64,000 bases of DNA from Leptospira selangorensis (GCF_004769405.1 NZ_RQES01000019.1:496001-560000), one strand, 5' to 3'. Shown: positions 47,831 to 58,280, counted from the stretch's first letter. Numbers and translations are program-made. Notes: generated from the sequence alone by a model not told the origin.

Positions 47831-48957
47831 ATTCAGGTCTTGGTCTAAAAGGTAGAAGATTCTCCAGAAGAAGAGGAGCAATCGTCATGCTCCTAGTCGG
47901 GGGAATCGGTGTAGCTGCTCTAACTACCACCTTGGACTTTGCGGAAAGATCCATGGCAGAATATAAAATTTCCCAGGGAGAAATGTCAGGCTTTAAGGCT
48001 TCTCTTTTAGCCAAAGCCGGATTCCAAGGAGCCTTGGCAGCACTCAGAAAAATCCCGGAAGAACAATTATACCAATCCGGGATAGGACTGAACCCACCTC
48101 CAGTTCCAATGGGAGGAGGATGGATCTATTATAAGATCCAAGGAGAAGATGGAAAAATTAATTTAAATTCTATCTTCAATGCGGACACAAAAGAATTAAA
48201 TTTAAGAAACCAGGAAATGGCCCAAAGACTTCTGGAACGTTTGGGAATGAAGAGGGACCTTTTTAATCCGGTGATCGATTGGCTGGACGATGATAGCCAA
48301 GGGAATTTCGAAATTTCATATTACGAAAAACTGACACCTCCACGAAAGATCAAAAACGCTTACATGTATTCTCTTTCCGAGCTTACCTCCGTAAAAGGTT
48401 TCGATCCTAAAATAGTATACGGCTCCCAAAAACCTCCGGACTACGAACAAAAGTATTCCAAAGATTTTATGTCCGACGAGGAAAAAAGTCTGATCGGGGA
48501 GTCCGATTTCGTTCTGGCAAATAATCTGACCGCTTTTGTTCCATTCCAAAGAAACTACGACGATAGAATCAACTTGAACGCCGCACCTTACTTCGTTTTA
48601 ATGTCTCTATCCGATTTTATGAACCGCCAGTCCGTTCTTCAAATTATGAAAATGAAGATCAAAAAAGGCGGCTACCTGAAGGAAATTAAGGATCTGGAAA
48701 CCATCCCAGAATTCCAGGTACCTTCCGTAGGAGGACTTTCTCTCTACAAAGAATTAGCAGGAGAAGGAACTGATGTTTCCGGTGGAAGGATCAAAACAAA
48801 GGGCGAAATATTTCGGATCAGCGCTGTCGGGGAAGTAGAAAGAAACTATAATAGTAAAAAAAGTTCCGATGTTATGAAAGGACCTAAAATCGTCCGTAGG
48901 ATCACCGGAATTTTCGACCTGACCAATAACCTGATGCTATATTATAGAGAAGATTAA
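47827..48957 (+). CDS. gspK: T2SS minor pseudopilin GspK
   Basis: 376 residues. The N-terminus RRRGAIVMLLVGGIGVAALTTTLDFAERS lacks Glu at +5, as is normal for GspK. It contains an alpha-helical insert domain with INLNSIFNADTKE and DDDSQGNFEISYYEKL, and a Glu-Asn rich INLNAAPYFVLMSL motif typical of the family. GspK caps the pseudopilus tip with GspI and GspJ. It overlaps gspL by one base. Confidence 0.88.
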   Translation: MNSGLGLKGRRFSRRRGAIVMLLVGGIGVAALTTTLDFAERSMAEYKISQGEMSGFKASLLAKAGFQGALAALRKIPEEQLYQSGIGLNPPPVPMGGGWIYYKIQGEDGKINLNSIFNADTKELNLRNQEMAQRLLERLGMKRDLFNPVIDWLDDDSQGNFEISYYEKLTPPRKIKNAYMYSLSELTSVKGFDPKIVYGSQKPPDYEQKYSKDFMSDEEKSLIGESDFVLANNLTAFVPFQRNYDDRINLNAAPYFVLMSLSDFMNRQSVLQIMKMKIKKGGYLKEIKDLETIPEFQVPSVGGLSLYKELAGEGTDVSGGRIKTKGEIFRISAVGEVERNYNSKKSSDVMKGPKIVRRITGIFDLTNNLMLYYRED

Positions 48958-50573
48958 TGTTCTTATACGAAAAGTTTTTAACCGTAGATTACGGTACAAA
49001 TTCCGTAAAGGGTGTTCTGTTCCAAAGAGTGGCAGGGAACCTGACTCTACTCAGAGCAGAGACCATGCCCATCTCCAGAATGGAAGAAAAGGAGTACGAA
49101 ACAAATGTACTTCGTTTTATAAATACCTATTTTGCGGAAGAACATGCTATCGTACTATCTCTTTCTCTAGACAGACTTTTTGTAAGAGAGATCTCTATTC
49201 CATTAACCACCGAAAAAGCGGTTAGGGAAGTGATCCCGTTCGAAATTGAAAGTAGGGTTCCTTTCCCTATGGAAACTGTAGAAGTTCTAGGTTCTGTTTG
49301 GAGGATAGATCAGGAAAAATCGGACGTAATCACTTATACTTCTCATCATTCAGAGTTTGATACATTGGCTTCTCCTTTTCTGGAATCAAGCCTCGTATTT
49401 CGTGGGATCTTCGTGGATTCAGTATGTTTGGGCTCCGTTATTTCCAAACATTTACATAAAGAGATACAATTCGCAAATGTTGCTCAGTTAGATATCGGTG
49501 GCAAAAAATCCATCTTGAATGTTACCAAGGACGGAAAGATCGCTCATACACGTTTTCTTTCCGTAGGGGGAGATACTCTAACTGAAGAAATTTCTAAAAC
49601 ACTAAAAATCCCTAAGGATAAAGCGGAAGCTTTAAAGACCAGCATCCAATTCGAACCTTTCCATTCTCCGGAAGATGGCCTAAACTTATTCGCAAAAGAA
49701 TATAAACTCAAAATAGCGGATATTAAAAAGGCATTTGTTATCTCTCAGGAATTTTTCACATCCTTAAGCGAAGAAGTTCGCAGAAGTTTCCTTTCATTAG
49801 AAGAAACTGAAAGACCGGAAGCAATTTATCTTTCTGGAGAAGGAAGTAAAGTCAGAGATCTGGAATCCTTTATAGGCGAGAACCTTGGGATCCAAGCCAG
49901 AAGATACGATTTCTTAAGTGCAGATCCTGATAGATTCGCTACCTGCTATGGGATGGCTTATCATCTGATCCAATCTAAAAAAGCCAAAATAGATTTTTTA
50001 GAAACTCCTTATGTAAAAAGGCTTAATAAAAACTTATTCGATATAAGCATATTTAAACCTCATATTATTTTAAGTTCAGTATCTTTCGTACTTTTGATCG
50101 GAGTATTTTTCTTAGGGATTATTTCTGATAAAAGAAAGCTTGCAGCCGCCAATAAAATCTTGGCTGAAAAAGTGAAATCCAGCACAGGCTCCAGTGTTCC
50201 TTCTAACAGAGATCCTATAGAATTTGCGAAAAGCCTAAGAGATGGTGCAGAAAGAAAAACGGAACTTTATAGAAAGTATCTTTCCAAGCCTAGTGTATTG
50301 GATGTTCTACATGAGATTTCCTTAAAATTCCCTGATCCTGGAATGCAGCCATTCTTATTCCAAAGTATTACGTATGATAATGGTTCTGTTTCTATCCAAG
50401 GTGCGGTAAACGAGATCTCTGAAATCGGAAAAGTACAGGATTCATTAGCTCGTTCTCCAATGTTCAAAAACGTAAAATTAGATAGTAACCGTCCGAATTT
50501 CGGACTTAAAACATTTAAAGTATCCTTTGTGATTAAAATGGAGGTGACCTCTAAAATCGAAGAAAACGATTAA
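48957..50573 (+). CDS. gspL: T2SS protein GspL (actin-like cytoplasmic domain)
   Basis: 538 residues. The N-terminal cytoplasmic region has the PilM/actin-like fold with LTVDYGTNSVKGVLF and AQLDIGGKKSILNV and GDTLTEEIS; a membrane segment lies near 374-394 (ILSSVSFVLLIGVFFLGII), then a periplasmic ferredoxin-like domain. GspL tethers GspE to the inner membrane. It is longer than classical GspL (about 400) because the whole PilM-like region is present. Confidence 0.9.
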   Translation: MFLYEKFLTVDYGTNSVKGVLFQRVAGNLTLLRAETMPISRMEEKEYETNVLRFINTYFAEEHAIVLSLSLDRLFVREISIPLTTEKAVREVIPFEIESRVPFPMETVEVLGSVWRIDQEKSDVITYTSHHSEFDTLASPFLESSLVFRGIFVDSVCLGSVISKHLHKEIQFANVAQLDIGGKKSILNVTKDGKIAHTRFLSVGGDTLTEEISKTLKIPKDKAEALKTSIQFEPFHSPEDGLNLFAKEYKLKIADIKKAFVISQEFFTSLSEEVRRSFLSLEETERPEAIYLSGEGSKVRDLESFIGENLGIQARRYDFLSADPDRFATCYGMAYHLIQSKKAKIDFLETPYVKRLNKNLFDISIFKPHIILSSVSFVLLIGVFFLGIISDKRKLAAANKILAEKVKSSTGSSVPSNRDPIEFAKSLRDGAERKTELYRKYLSKPSVLDVLHEISLKFPDPGMQPFLFQSITYDNGSVSIQGAVNEISEIGKVQDSLARSPMFKNVKLDSNRPNFGLKTFKVSFVIKMEVTSKIEEND

Positions 50574-50585
50574 GAGGGATCGTCT

Positions 50586-51116
50586 ATGTGGCAAAAATTA
50601 CAACCTAGGGAAAAACTTCTATTAGTGATTGCTGCGGGACTTATTTTGGTCCTGCTTATATTCTTAGTGGTCCGTAAAATTTATAGGCTCCGAACGGATC
50701 TTTCTGAAACGGTAAACAATACTCCAGGATTAGTCGCGCAGTTAGATAAAACAATCTCCGATTATTTATTTTTCAGATCTCTGGAAAATGTGAATACTGG
50801 GGAAAATGATCAAAGTGCATTTGCGGCAAAATTAGAAAGGATCTTTTCGGATAACGGAGTAAAGGATAGGATTTCCACAATGAGACCTATTCCTGCGAAA
50901 CTAATCGACAAAAACAAATACCAGGTAATTGTTTTCGAAGTGAATTTAAGAGGTGTACCTCTTGAAAACGTTATGTCCGTATTATATGATATAGATAAGG
51001 GTAATAAGGTAAACGCAAGAGTGGAATATTTCCAAACCAATAAACCTTACCAAGACAAAAATACCTACGACGTGAACATGAAAATTGCGGCCTATAGTGT
51101 CGCTTCCGGAAAGTAA
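50586..51116 (+). CDS. gspM: T2SS protein GspM
   Basis: 176 residues. A short cytoplasmic lead (MWQKLQPREK) is followed by one membrane segment (LLLVIAAGLILVLLIFLVV, about 12-30) and a small periplasmic domain. The WQKLQPREK lead is typical of GspM, which dimerises with GspL and helps assemble GspE. Sequence identity is low in the family, so position supports the call. Confidence 0.82.
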   Translation: MWQKLQPREKLLLVIAAGLILVLLIFLVVRKIYRLRTDLSETVNNTPGLVAQLDKTISDYLFFRSLENVNTGENDQSAFAAKLERIFSDNGVKDRISTMRPIPAKLIDKNKYQVIVFEVNLRGVPLENVMSVLYDIDKGNKVNARVEYFQTNKPYQDKNTYDVNMKIAAYSVASGK

Positions 51117-51117
51117 G

Positions 51118-52074
51118 ATGGCTCGCGCAAAAAAGATAGAAATAGAAGAAGAGGAAGAATTAATCTCCAACGAGGAAGAAGAATTCCTCACGATGGAATT
51201 GGAGGAATTACCTCCTGAGGAAGAAGAGGAAGATACTCCCAGATTTTCTCTCAAACAAAAACTCATCTTGATCGGAAGCGGGCTCAGTTCCTTTCTTCTT
51301 TTTTTGATCTTATTATTCCCTTACGAAAACATTGTCCGCCAGCTGATGAATTCATCATCCGGACAACCAAGCAGCGTATTTTTTAACGAGTTATCAGTTT
51401 CAGTTCTACTCGGAAAAGTTTCCGTAAAATCTATGGAAATCATGGGTCAGACATTCAAGATCAGATCCAAAGATGCTCAGATCAAGGCCGGACTTTTTTC
51501 CTTATTAAGAAAAAAGGTAAACGGCGATTTCGAAGTACAAGAATTAGAGATCGATTATGACGGCCAAACTTTGGGCAATATAGGGGAATTAGAAGGTCAC
51601 TTAAAGTTAGATTCTCTTTCTGTCCCGGCCAGTAGATTCGGCGGAACATTTTCACTTAAAATGCCAGAAGGAAAATTCGGATCTTTTCCAAATCTTCCTG
51701 AAATTCCTTTTATAGGAAAAATAGAAAACTTCTTCATAAATAAGATACTCATCACTTCCAGAATTGACCAAGGAATGGTAGAGTTCGAAGAATTTATCAT
51801 AGATACCTCCGTTGCAAGATTGGATCTGCATGGAAATCTTCGACTATCAGATTCACTCCCCAGTTCTCAATTGAATCTGAGAGCCTGTTTCGAGTTAGAA
51901 AGAAATTTTGCTTCTGCTGCAGAAAATCAGATCATTGTGGGTGCATTAGATCTTTTAGAAAAAGGCGGAAGTGGTAAATGTATCCCGATCACAGGATCTT
52001 TCCAAAGGCCTGAATTTAAGATCCCAGGATTAAACGCTCCAGCAGGTTTACCCGGAGCAGGTCCGGCTCCTTAA
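51118..52074 (+). CDS. gspN: T2SS protein GspN-like with acidic N-terminal tail
   Basis: 318 residues from ATG 51118, directly after the gspM stop; an upstream in-frame TTG at 51085 is less likely. Residues about 5-42 form a very acidic cytoplasmic stretch (runs of Glu such as EIEEEEE, LPPEEEEED). A membrane segment (about 55-75, LILIGSGLSSFLLFLILLF) is followed by a periplasmic beta-rich domain with GNLRLSDSLPSSQLNLRAC and a Pro/Gly-rich end. GspN is an accessory protein found in some T2SS. The acidic tail may contact a basic partner; this is inference. Confidence 0.75.
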   Translation: MARAKKIEIEEEEELISNEEEEFLTMELEELPPEEEEEDTPRFSLKQKLILIGSGLSSFLLFLILLFPYENIVRQLMNSSSGQPSSVFFNELSVSVLLGKVSVKSMEIMGQTFKIRSKDAQIKAGLFSLLRKKVNGDFEVQELEIDYDGQTLGNIGELEGHLKLDSLSVPASRFGGTFSLKMPEGKFGSFPNLPEIPFIGKIENFFINKILITSRIDQGMVEFEEFIIDTSVARLDLHGNLRLSDSLPSSQLNLRACFELERNFASAAENQIIVGALDLLEKGGSGKCIPITGSFQRPEFKIPGLNAPAGLPGAGPAP

Positions 52075-52089
52075 TTTACTGAACGTTTA

Positions 52090-53130
52090 ATGGCTCCTGC
52101 ACTGGTCCTTCTATTCTTCGGATCGATACTTGCTTTTTGGATTAGTACGATATGTGGAGGAGGGGCTAGTTTAATCCTAATTCCGATACTAAATAGTTTA
52201 TTAGCCCCTTCGATTGTACCGTTTGCTTTAACGGTAGGAACAGCCTCGAATTCGGCCTCCAGGATTATAATATTTAAAAAAAATATAAATTGGAAGATCT
52301 TTTATTGGTTTGTTCCCTTTTCGATACCCGCGGTTTTATTAGGTGCCTGGCTCATAAAATTTCTGAATCCTATATATCTACAATTATCCGTTTCTCTTTT
52401 TCTTTTAGTGAATCTCCCTGAAATTTTTAAATCAAAGACGGATCATGAAACAAATGAGAAACCATATCCGAATTTTATTTTAGCCGTAATCGGATTTTTG
52501 TCCGGCTTGGTATCCGGGATCACCGGAGCAATCGGGTTATTATTCAATAGGTTTTACTTAAGTTACGGACTTCAAAAAGAAGAGATAGTCGCCACAAGAG
52601 CGGCAAACGAACTATTCCTTCATTTATTCAAACTTGTAGTTTATATAACCTTAGGATTTTATTCGGAAGCGGCAATTTATATAGGTATTGCAATCGCGTT
52701 AGCTTCTATCATATCTTCTTTTTCAATTAAATATATTTTACCTTATATAAGTGATCTTGTTTTTAAAAAGATAGGATATATGTCCATGGTATTAGCCGGG
52801 ATATTCCTTCTTTCCAGTTCGGTGAATAAGATTATCGATCAGGATCATATCTCCGTATCTACTTCGTGGGTAATTCGAGAACAAGAAACAAGTATCAGTT
52901 GGAGGGAAAGTAATTTTATTTTGGAATATTCATGGGAGGAAGGATTAGAAATTGAAAGACCGATCTTTCCACAAGAACTTCCGGATCAATTGATATTAAA
53001 ATACGAATCGATGACTCGGACTTATGATAGAATATTTCTGGAAAAAGTTTTCCGATTCAGAGAACCGATCAGTTATGAATTTTATTGTTATAAAGGATCG
53101 AATTTAACTAAATTTGAATTTTCCGAATAA
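52090..53130 (+). CDS. TauE/SafE-family permease with soluble C-terminal extension
   Basis: 346 residues. The first 250 residues form about eight membrane segments with the TauE/SafE motif CGGGASLILIPILNSLL at the N-terminus and GLVSGITGAIGLLFNRFYL in the second repeat. The last about 100 residues (after SSVNKIIDQDH) are hydrophilic and beta-like and are not part of the usual family, which is about 250-270 residues. The family exports sulfite, sulfoacetate or related anions. The local base use is more AT-rich than the T2SS operon upstream and the gene ends at a terminator. Confidence 0.85.
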   Translation: MAPALVLLFFGSILAFWISTICGGGASLILIPILNSLLAPSIVPFALTVGTASNSASRIIIFKKNINWKIFYWFVPFSIPAVLLGAWLIKFLNPIYLQLSVSLFLLVNLPEIFKSKTDHETNEKPYPNFILAVIGFLSGLVSGITGAIGLLFNRFYLSYGLQKEEIVATRAANELFLHLFKLVVYITLGFYSEAAIYIGIAIALASIISSFSIKYILPYISDLVFKKIGYMSMVLAGIFLLSSSVNKIIDQDHISVSTSWVIREQETSISWRESNFILEYSWEEGLEIERPIFPQELPDQLILKYESMTRTYDRIFLEKVFRFREPISYEFYCYKGSNLTKFEFSE

Positions 53131-53178
53131 GTTATCTTATATTTGGATCCCAACTGCTTTCAAATAAAGATATAAAAA

Positions 53179-53209
53179 AACCTCGAACAGCATTACACCA
53201 CCCGAGGTT
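53179..53209. terminator. Bidirectional terminator between TauE-like gene and nrdJ
   Basis: AACCTCG (53179-53185) pairs with CGAGGTT (53203-53209) around a 17-base loop. It is flanked by A7 on the left and T5 on the right, so both converging genes can use it. Confidence 0.75.
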
Positions 53210-53237
53210 TTTCTTTCTTACGACTTAAGCTCTTAGA

Positions 53238-56200
53238 TCAAGAACATCCAGTGGTTGCGCCGCAGGACATACATTTCAAACAAGAACCGTTTCTTACCAT
53301 CTCGAAAGATCCACACTCTGTGCAAGAATCTCCAGTATAACCTTTGATCTTGGCTATCTTGATCTCCTCCATAAGAGCTATCGATGAACTTGGTTTTTCA
53401 GTCCTCATCATCTGAGAGTAAGAAATTGTTTCCGGCTCGGAAGCAGGAGCAGTTTCCACTACAGCAGAAGCTGTCGGTTGAACAGGAGCCTTAGGTTGGA
53501 TGGACTCAGAAGATTTTCTGGATCCGATCTCGTCTCCTCTTAGATCTTCCGGAGCTACTTGGCCAAGATCGTATCTTCCCAGGTAAGTGATTGCAAGTTC
53601 TCTGAAGATGAAATCGATTACCGAAGTACTCATTTTGATATGTTTGTTTCCGGTCACGATACCATTCGGTTCGAATTTGAAGAATGTGAATGCATCCACA
53701 AACTCTTCTAATGGAACCCCATGTTGTAGGCCTAAAGATACGGAAATCGCGAATGCATTCATCAAACTTCTGAATGCCGCACCCTCTTTGTGCATATCCA
53801 CAAAGATCTCTCCAAGTTGTCCGTCTTCGTATTCGCCAGTTCTTAAATAAACTTTGTGACCGCCAACTACTGCTTTTTGAGTATAACCAGCTCTTCTATT
53901 AGGAAGTTTACGTCTATGAGAGATATACTTATAAACGATTTTTTCCGCAAACTGAGAAGGATCTTTAGCGACTGCAGCTTCTACGATCTCTTCTTGTTCT
54001 TCTAACTCTATTCCGTTTAGAAGTTCTAATACAGAGTTCAAAGGCTGAGAAAGTTTAGATCCATCGCGATAAAGTGCATTCGCTTTTACCATCATCTTCC
54101 AAGAGATATAGTATGCGTTTTTGATATCTTCGATAGTTGCGTCTTCCGGAAGGTTGATCGTTTTAGAGATCGCACCACTGATAAAAGGCTGAGCAGCAGC
54201 CATCGTGCGGATATGGGACTCATAGGAAAGATAACGTTTTCCGTATTTACCACATTTGTTTGCGCAATCGAATACAGGATAATCTTTCTCTTTTAAGTAA
54301 GGAGCGTTCTCGATGGTCATCGTTCCACAAACATAATCGTTTGCTTTATTAATCTCATCTTTAGAAAAACCTAAATGTTCGAGCAAATTGAATGTGAAAG
54401 AATCATAAGTTTCTTTTGCGATCCCTAAGTTCTTTTGTAAGAAATTTTCACCCAAATTGAACTTATTGAATGCGAAATTGATATCGAACGCATAAGGAAG
54501 AGAAGATTCTACTTTTTCCAAGATCTCGTTCGTGAAACCTTTTTCTTTCAGGCTTTGGGTATTGATTACAGGAGCCCCGTTTAAGGTAGCATGTCCCTTG
54601 CAATAATTTACGATAGATTCGATCTCAGAAGGGGAGTATCCCAATTTACGAAGAGCCAAAGGAACGGATTGGTTGATAATTTTGAAATAACCACCACCCG
54701 CTAATTTTTTGAATTTCACCAAAGCGAAATCAGGCTCAATACCAGTAGTATCACAATCCATTACAAGACCGATAGTCCCTGTTGGTGCGATTACTGTAAC
54801 TTGTGCGTTTCTGTATCCGTGAGCTTCTCCCAAAGAAACTGCATTATCAGAATCTTCTTGAGCAGCTTTCAAAAGGTAAGAAGGGCAGTATGCAGGATCA
54901 ATTCCTACAGGAGTGATAGTCAGACCTTCGTAATCTTCAGAAGGAACATTATATGCCGCTCTCTTGTGGTTTCTTAGAACTCTAAGCATATGCTTTTTGT
55001 TCTTCTCATAACCAGGGAATGGCCCTAATTCTTTCGCCATTTCTGCAGAAGTAGCATAAGCAGTCATATGCATGATAGAAGTGATGGCACCAGTGATCGC
55101 CATTGCTTCTTTAGAATCATAAGGAATTCCCATGATCATCAATGCGGAACCAAGGTTTGCATATCCGAGTCCAAGAGTTCTGAACTTATAAGAAAGTTCT
55201 GCGATCTCTCTGGAAGGGAATTGAGCCATGGTCACGGAAATTTCAAGAATGATTGTCCAAAGACGGCAAAGATAACGGAAACTTTCTACATCAAAAACAA
55301 GAGTTTCCGGATCGACAAATTTCTGTAAGTTCGCAGAAGCCAAGTTACATGCAGTATTGTCCAAGAACATATACTCTGAACACGGGTTGGAAGCATTGAT
55401 GTTTCCATCTTCAGGACAAGTATGCCATTCGTTGATGGTAGTATGATATTGAGTTCCTGGGTCAGCAGAAGACCAAGCCGCAAAAGAAATTCTATCCCAA
55501 AGATCTCTTGCTCTGATGGTTTTTGCAGGTTTAGCAGCTCTTTTTTCTTTGAGAGCTTTTTCCTTTTCAGTTCTGTTATATAAATGCCAAGGAAGATCTT
55601 GTTCGACAGCAGCCATAAACTCATTCGGAAGACGAACTGAGTTATTACTATTCTGTCCAGAAACTGTATTATAAGCTTCTGATTGCCAATCTGTAGTTAA
55701 TTCTTCGAAAATGAGTTCTTTATAACCTTGTCTAGCAAGATCGATTACTCTCTTAATATAATTATCAGGAATTAAAACTTTCTTAGCTTCTACGATGGTT
55801 TTCTTAAGAGCGGCATTCTTTTTAGGTTCGAAACGATCCTCTCCCTCCATCTCGTAACAAGCTTTCATGATCGCATTTAGATGTCTGTTGTTCAGAATGG
55901 ATCCAGTTACAAGGGAAGCTACTTTCTTCTCTTCTTCTACTTTCCAATCTACGAAACGATCGATATCCGGATGATCTACATCCAAACATACCATCTTAGC
56001 TGCACGACGAGTGGTTCCACCGGATTTAATAGCACCAGCAGCACGGTCTCCGATCTTTAAGAAACTCATTAAACCGGAACTTTTTCCTCCACCAGAAAGG
56101 GATTCATTTTCCGCTCTCAGGTTAGAGAAGTTGGTTCCTGTTCCTGAACCGTATTTGAATAGGCGAGCCTCACGGACCCAAAGATCCATGATACCACCTT

Positions 56201-56831
56201 CATTTACTAAATCATCATCTACACTTTGAATAAAACATGCATGAGGTTGTGGATGTTCGTATGCGGAAGAAGATTTTACCAATTTTGCACTGGTAGGATC
56301 CACATAGAAATGTCCTTGGGATTTACCATCGATCCCATACGCCCAATGTAATCCAGTATTGAACCATTGAGGGGAGTTGGGAGCAGACATCTGAGAAGCC
56401 AGCATGAAAGCGACTTCTTCGTAGAAAGTTTTAGCACTTTCTTCGTCTGAAAAATAACCGTATTTATATCCCCAATACGTCCAGCAACCCGCTAAACGAT
56501 GGAAAACTTCCTGTGCAGATGCCTCTCCACCGAAACGATCTTCTGCTTTTAAAGAAGAAAGTTTTTCAGTGTCTGGTTCAGAGCGCTGTAACCATTCTGG
56601 AATGCCTTTTTCATCTACTTTTTTTAAGTATTTTGGCACTCCTTTGCGTCTGAAATACTTCTGGGCAAGAATATCTACTGCAACTTGAGACCATTGGTCC
56701 GGAACAAGAATGTCCTTAGCTTCGAAAACAACGGATCCGTCAGGGTTAGAGATCTTAGAATTCCTCTTAACCCAGTTTAAGTCCTTAGAAAATCCCTTCT
56801 CAGGTGAAGTGAAATGTTTATTTAGCTTCAT
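53238..56831 (-). CDS. nrdJ: Vitamin B12-dependent ribonucleoside-diphosphate reductase (class II)
   Basis: 1197 residues from ATG 56831, preferred because AGGAGAG lies 7 bp upstream and the protein then starts with KLNKHF. The class II core carries the catalytic set [32 protein letters not shown] and [19 protein letters not shown]. The C-terminal region ([14 protein letters not shown] onward) leads to a zinc-ribbon-like tail ([27 protein letters not shown]). It reduces NDPs using adenosylcobalamin, so it depends on the adenosyltransferase encoded at 9125. Length is normal for NrdJ with C-terminal zinc ribbon (about 1200). No cobalamin riboswitch is seen upstream. Confidence 0.95.
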   Translation of the reverse strand: MKLNKHFTSPEKGFSKDLNWVKRNSKISNPDGSVVFEAKDILVPDQWSQVAVDILAQKYFRRKGVPKYLKKVDEKGIPEWLQRSEPDTEKLSSLKAEDRFGGEASAQEVFHRLAGCWTYWGYKYGYFSDEESAKTFYEEVAFMLASQMSAPNSPQWFNTGLHWAYGIDGKSQGHFYVDPTSAKLVKSSSAYEHPQPHACFIQSVDDDLVNEGGIMDLWVREARLFKYGSGTGTNFSNLRAENESLSGGGKSSGLMSFLKIGDRAAGAIKSGGTTRRAAKMVCLDVDHPDIDRFVDWKVEEEKKVASLVTGSILNNRHLNAIMKACYEMEGEDRFEPKKNAALKKTIVEAKKVLIPDNYIKRVIDLARQGYKELIFEELTTDWQSEAYNTVSGQNSNNSVRLPNEFMAAVEQDLPWHLYNRTEKEKALKEKRAAKPAKTIRARDLWDRISFAAWSSADPGTQYHTTINEWHTCPEDGNINASNPCSEYMFLDNTACNLASANLQKFVDPETLVFDVESFRYLCRLWTIILEISVTMAQFPSREIAELSYKFRTLGLGYANLGSALMIMGIPYDSKEAMAITGAITSIMHMTAYATSAEMAKELGPFPGYEKNKKHMLRVLRNHKRAAYNVPSEDYEGLTITPVGIDPAYCPSYLLKAAQEDSDNAVSLGEAHGYRNAQVTVIAPTGTIGLVMDCDTTGIEPDFALVKFKKLAGGGYFKIINQSVPLALRKLGYSPSEIESIVNYCKGHATLNGAPVINTQSLKEKGFTNEILEKVESSLPYAFDINFAFNKFNLGENFLQKNLGIAKETYDSFTFNLLEHLGFSKDEINKANDYVCGTMTIENAPYLKEKDYPVFDCANKCGKYGKRYLSYESHIRTMAAAQPFISGAISKTINLPEDATIEDIKNAYYISWKMMVKANALYRDGSKLSQPLNSVLELLNGIELEEQEEIVEAAVAKDPSQFAEKIVYKYISHRRKLPNRRAGYTQKAVVGGHKVYLRTGEYEDGQLGEIFVDMHKEGAAFRSLMNAFAISVSLGLQHGVPLEEFVDAFTFFKFEPNGIVTGNKHIKMSTSVIDFIFRELAITYLGRYDLGQVAPEDLRGDEIGSRKSSESIQPKAPVQPTASAVVETAPASEPETISYSQMMRTEKPSSSIALMEEIKIAKIKGYTGDSCTECGSFEMVRNGSCLKCMSCGATTGCS

Positions 56832-56858
56832 AGCGCTCTCCTTATGAAACTCCGGCAA

Positions 56859-56886
56859 AATATAGTGCGTTTTTGGATTATGTCAC
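56859..56886 (-). promoter_or_regulatory. nrdJ: Candidate nrdJ promoter
   Basis: On the minus strand GTGACA (56886-56881) and TATATT (56864-56859) are 16 bp apart, good matches to sigma70 boxes. The implied leader is only about 20 nt, leaving no room for a cobalamin riboswitch. The -10 element is followed by the ribosome site AGGAGAG. Confidence 0.5.
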
Positions 56887-57043
56887 GCTACTATAGCTTT
56901 CAAATTTCCCCATAGTACTTTTTCCAAAAGCTGTTCGGTTTTTACCGGAAAATTGTATTTAGATCTGATCAGAAAATACCTATGTCTCGAAGATTTTTCA
57001 TTGCCAGCCTGCCTCATTTCTAAAAACTGGATTCTGCTACCAG

Positions 57044-57123
<80 letters not shown>

Positions 57124-57285
57124 ATCTTTTTCTTTCCTTCCAATCTTACCAAATTTCGGTAAATTTTCGATCTTCTTAATAGACCCCTAAGACCTACATT
57201 TGTTTAGTCTTTTTGATATAATTTCCGTTATTTTATCCAAAATTTAATCGTGAAAAGCAACGGTATTTTATTTGCAAATGAAGGT

Positions 57286-57374
57286 TAGGGCGACTCTTCG
57301 CTAACGCTCAGACCGCGCTTCTTCGGGTTCGCGCTCCTGCGCTCATCCGGGCAAGCCCGGACTGAAAAGCCCTA
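57286..57374. repeat. Structured GC-rich intergenic element
   Basis: Bounded by TAGGGC (57286-57291) and GCCCTA (57369-57374) in inverted orientation, with GC-rich, imperfectly paired content (GACCGCGCTTCTTCGGGTTCGCGC) and an inner CCGGGC-AA-GCCCGG hairpin (57347-57360). It contrasts with the AT-rich surroundings. It looks like a dispersed repeat or the fold of a small RNA. No open frame of note. Confidence 0.5.
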
Positions 57375-57408
57375 CGAATCTCTGTCGCGGCCTTTTATTT
57401 CGAAATCC

Positions 57409-57476
57409 CTTAGCGATCTTTGCGCCTTTGCGTGATCCAAGATTTGTTCGATGTGTTTTCACGCGAGGCCGCTAAG
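57409..57476. repeat. Dispersed palindromic repeat (GCG/TTTGCG type), copy 2
   Basis: CTTAGCG (57409-57415) and CGCTAAG (57470-57476) bound a nested palindrome; GCGTGA (57430-57435) mirrors TCACGC (57459-57464). The sequence TTTGCGCCTTTGCGTGA resembles the copy at 12200-12330. The remainder of the 57124-57728 gap has the element at 57286, the palindrome at 57625, a candidate promoter, and otherwise nothing that I can name. Confidence 0.6.
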
Positions 57477-57624
57477 AATAGAAGATTCCACTGAAAAAAG
57501 AGCGATATTTCCTCCAAAAACGCCCTTTTTCCTGGTGATTTCGCATAATAAATGTATTGTTAATCGAAATCAGGACATTCTGCGAAAATCCCTTTATATA
57601 ACAACTGGTCGAATATAAAAATCT

Positions 57625-57638
57625 CCCTTATATAAGGG
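57625..57638. other. 14-bp perfect palindrome CCCTTATATAAGGG
   Basis: A perfect palindrome about 100 bp upstream of the start of the first cassette gene. A nearby TCCCTTTATATAAC (about 57588-57601) is a partial second half-site. Possible operator for a regulator of the cassette, by position only. Confidence 0.35.
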
Positions 57639-57693
57639 TCTGATAAGAATTTTTCCATTCATCATACCTAGATACACTTTCATCCCAAACTCA

Positions 57694-57720
57694 TTGCACA
57701 TACGTACAAATACTTATACT
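57694..57720 (+). promoter_or_regulatory. Short-leader promoter of cassette copy 1
   Basis: TTGCAC (57694-57699) and TATACT (57715-57720) are 15 bp apart. The start ATG is at 57729, so the transcript would start only 1-2 nt before the coding region. The spacer is short, which suggests activator help. The second cassette copy has the same TTGCA...TATACT-ATG geometry. Confidence 0.5.
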
Positions 57721-57728
57721 TTCTAAGT

Positions 57729-58280
57729 ATGTCGCGAAAAATAGCACTGGTTGCCATATCCATTCTTATCTTAAGCTTATTTGTTCTTTTGGTGATCCCA
57801 TCCTCTTCCAAGGACACTGAGGCCGCTCATTCTCATTCGCCAAAAAGCGGTTTTTCAGAAAGATTCTCTTCTTTATCTAATTTTTTGGGCCTTAACTCCT
57901 CTTCTTCCAATGATGAAGAAGGACTTATACCGGCTTCTCTTTTGAGAAATGAAACCCCTGACAATTTATACTGGGTAGCTGTAGCAACTCCAAGAGATGC
58001 AGCGGAAATGAAAGCCCAGAATGAGCTAAGAGAAGATTGGGCAGCTCTTTACGGAAAGATTTACTCCAATAAAGCAACTCGCAAAGAGATAGATGAGTAT
58101 TTCACAGCTCAAATCAAACTACATGAAGATCAATTAGAACTATTGAAGATCATGGAGGATCGATATCCGGAACGTTTAAACGACGATTCGAGAAGGATGA
58201 TCCTGGCCGGTAAGGAACTATATGCTAAAAAGTTAAAAAACGTAAAAGACGAATATGAAAAACACATAAACCAAAAATAG
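57729..58280 (+). CDS. Membrane-anchored helical protein of unknown function (cassette copy 1)
   Basis: 183 residues. An N-terminal hydrophobic anchor (IALVAISILILSLFVLLVI, about 5-24) is followed by a Ser-rich linker (residues 25-65) and a charged helical domain: NETPDNLYWVAVATP, KATRKEIDEYFTAQIKLHEDQLELLKIMEDRYPERL and RRMILAGKELYAKKLKNV. No family is recognised. The paralogue at 63029 is nearly identical in this last block but differs in the anchor and linker. The next gene, 14 bp downstream, encodes the M19-like enzyme. A chaperone or anchoring role for that enzyme is a guess based on the fixed pairing. Confidence 0.75.
   Translation: MSRKIALVAISILILSLFVLLVIPSSSKDTEAAHSHSPKSGFSERFSSLSNFLGLNSSSSNDEEGLIPASLLRNETPDNLYWVAVATPRDAAEMKAQNELREDWAALYGKIYSNKATRKEIDEYFTAQIKLHEDQLELLKIMEDRYPERLNDDSRRMILAGKELYAKKLKNVKDEYEKHINQK

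Noticed and set aside
53238..56858. Cobalamin riboswitch upstream of nrdJ
   Set aside because: The leader between the candidate promoter and ATG is only about 20 nt and no B12 box was seen.
57286..57476. CRISPR array or rRNA fragment in the repeat region after tRNA-Asn
   Set aside because: There is no regular spacing of direct repeats and no rRNA-like sequence; the elements are single palindromes.
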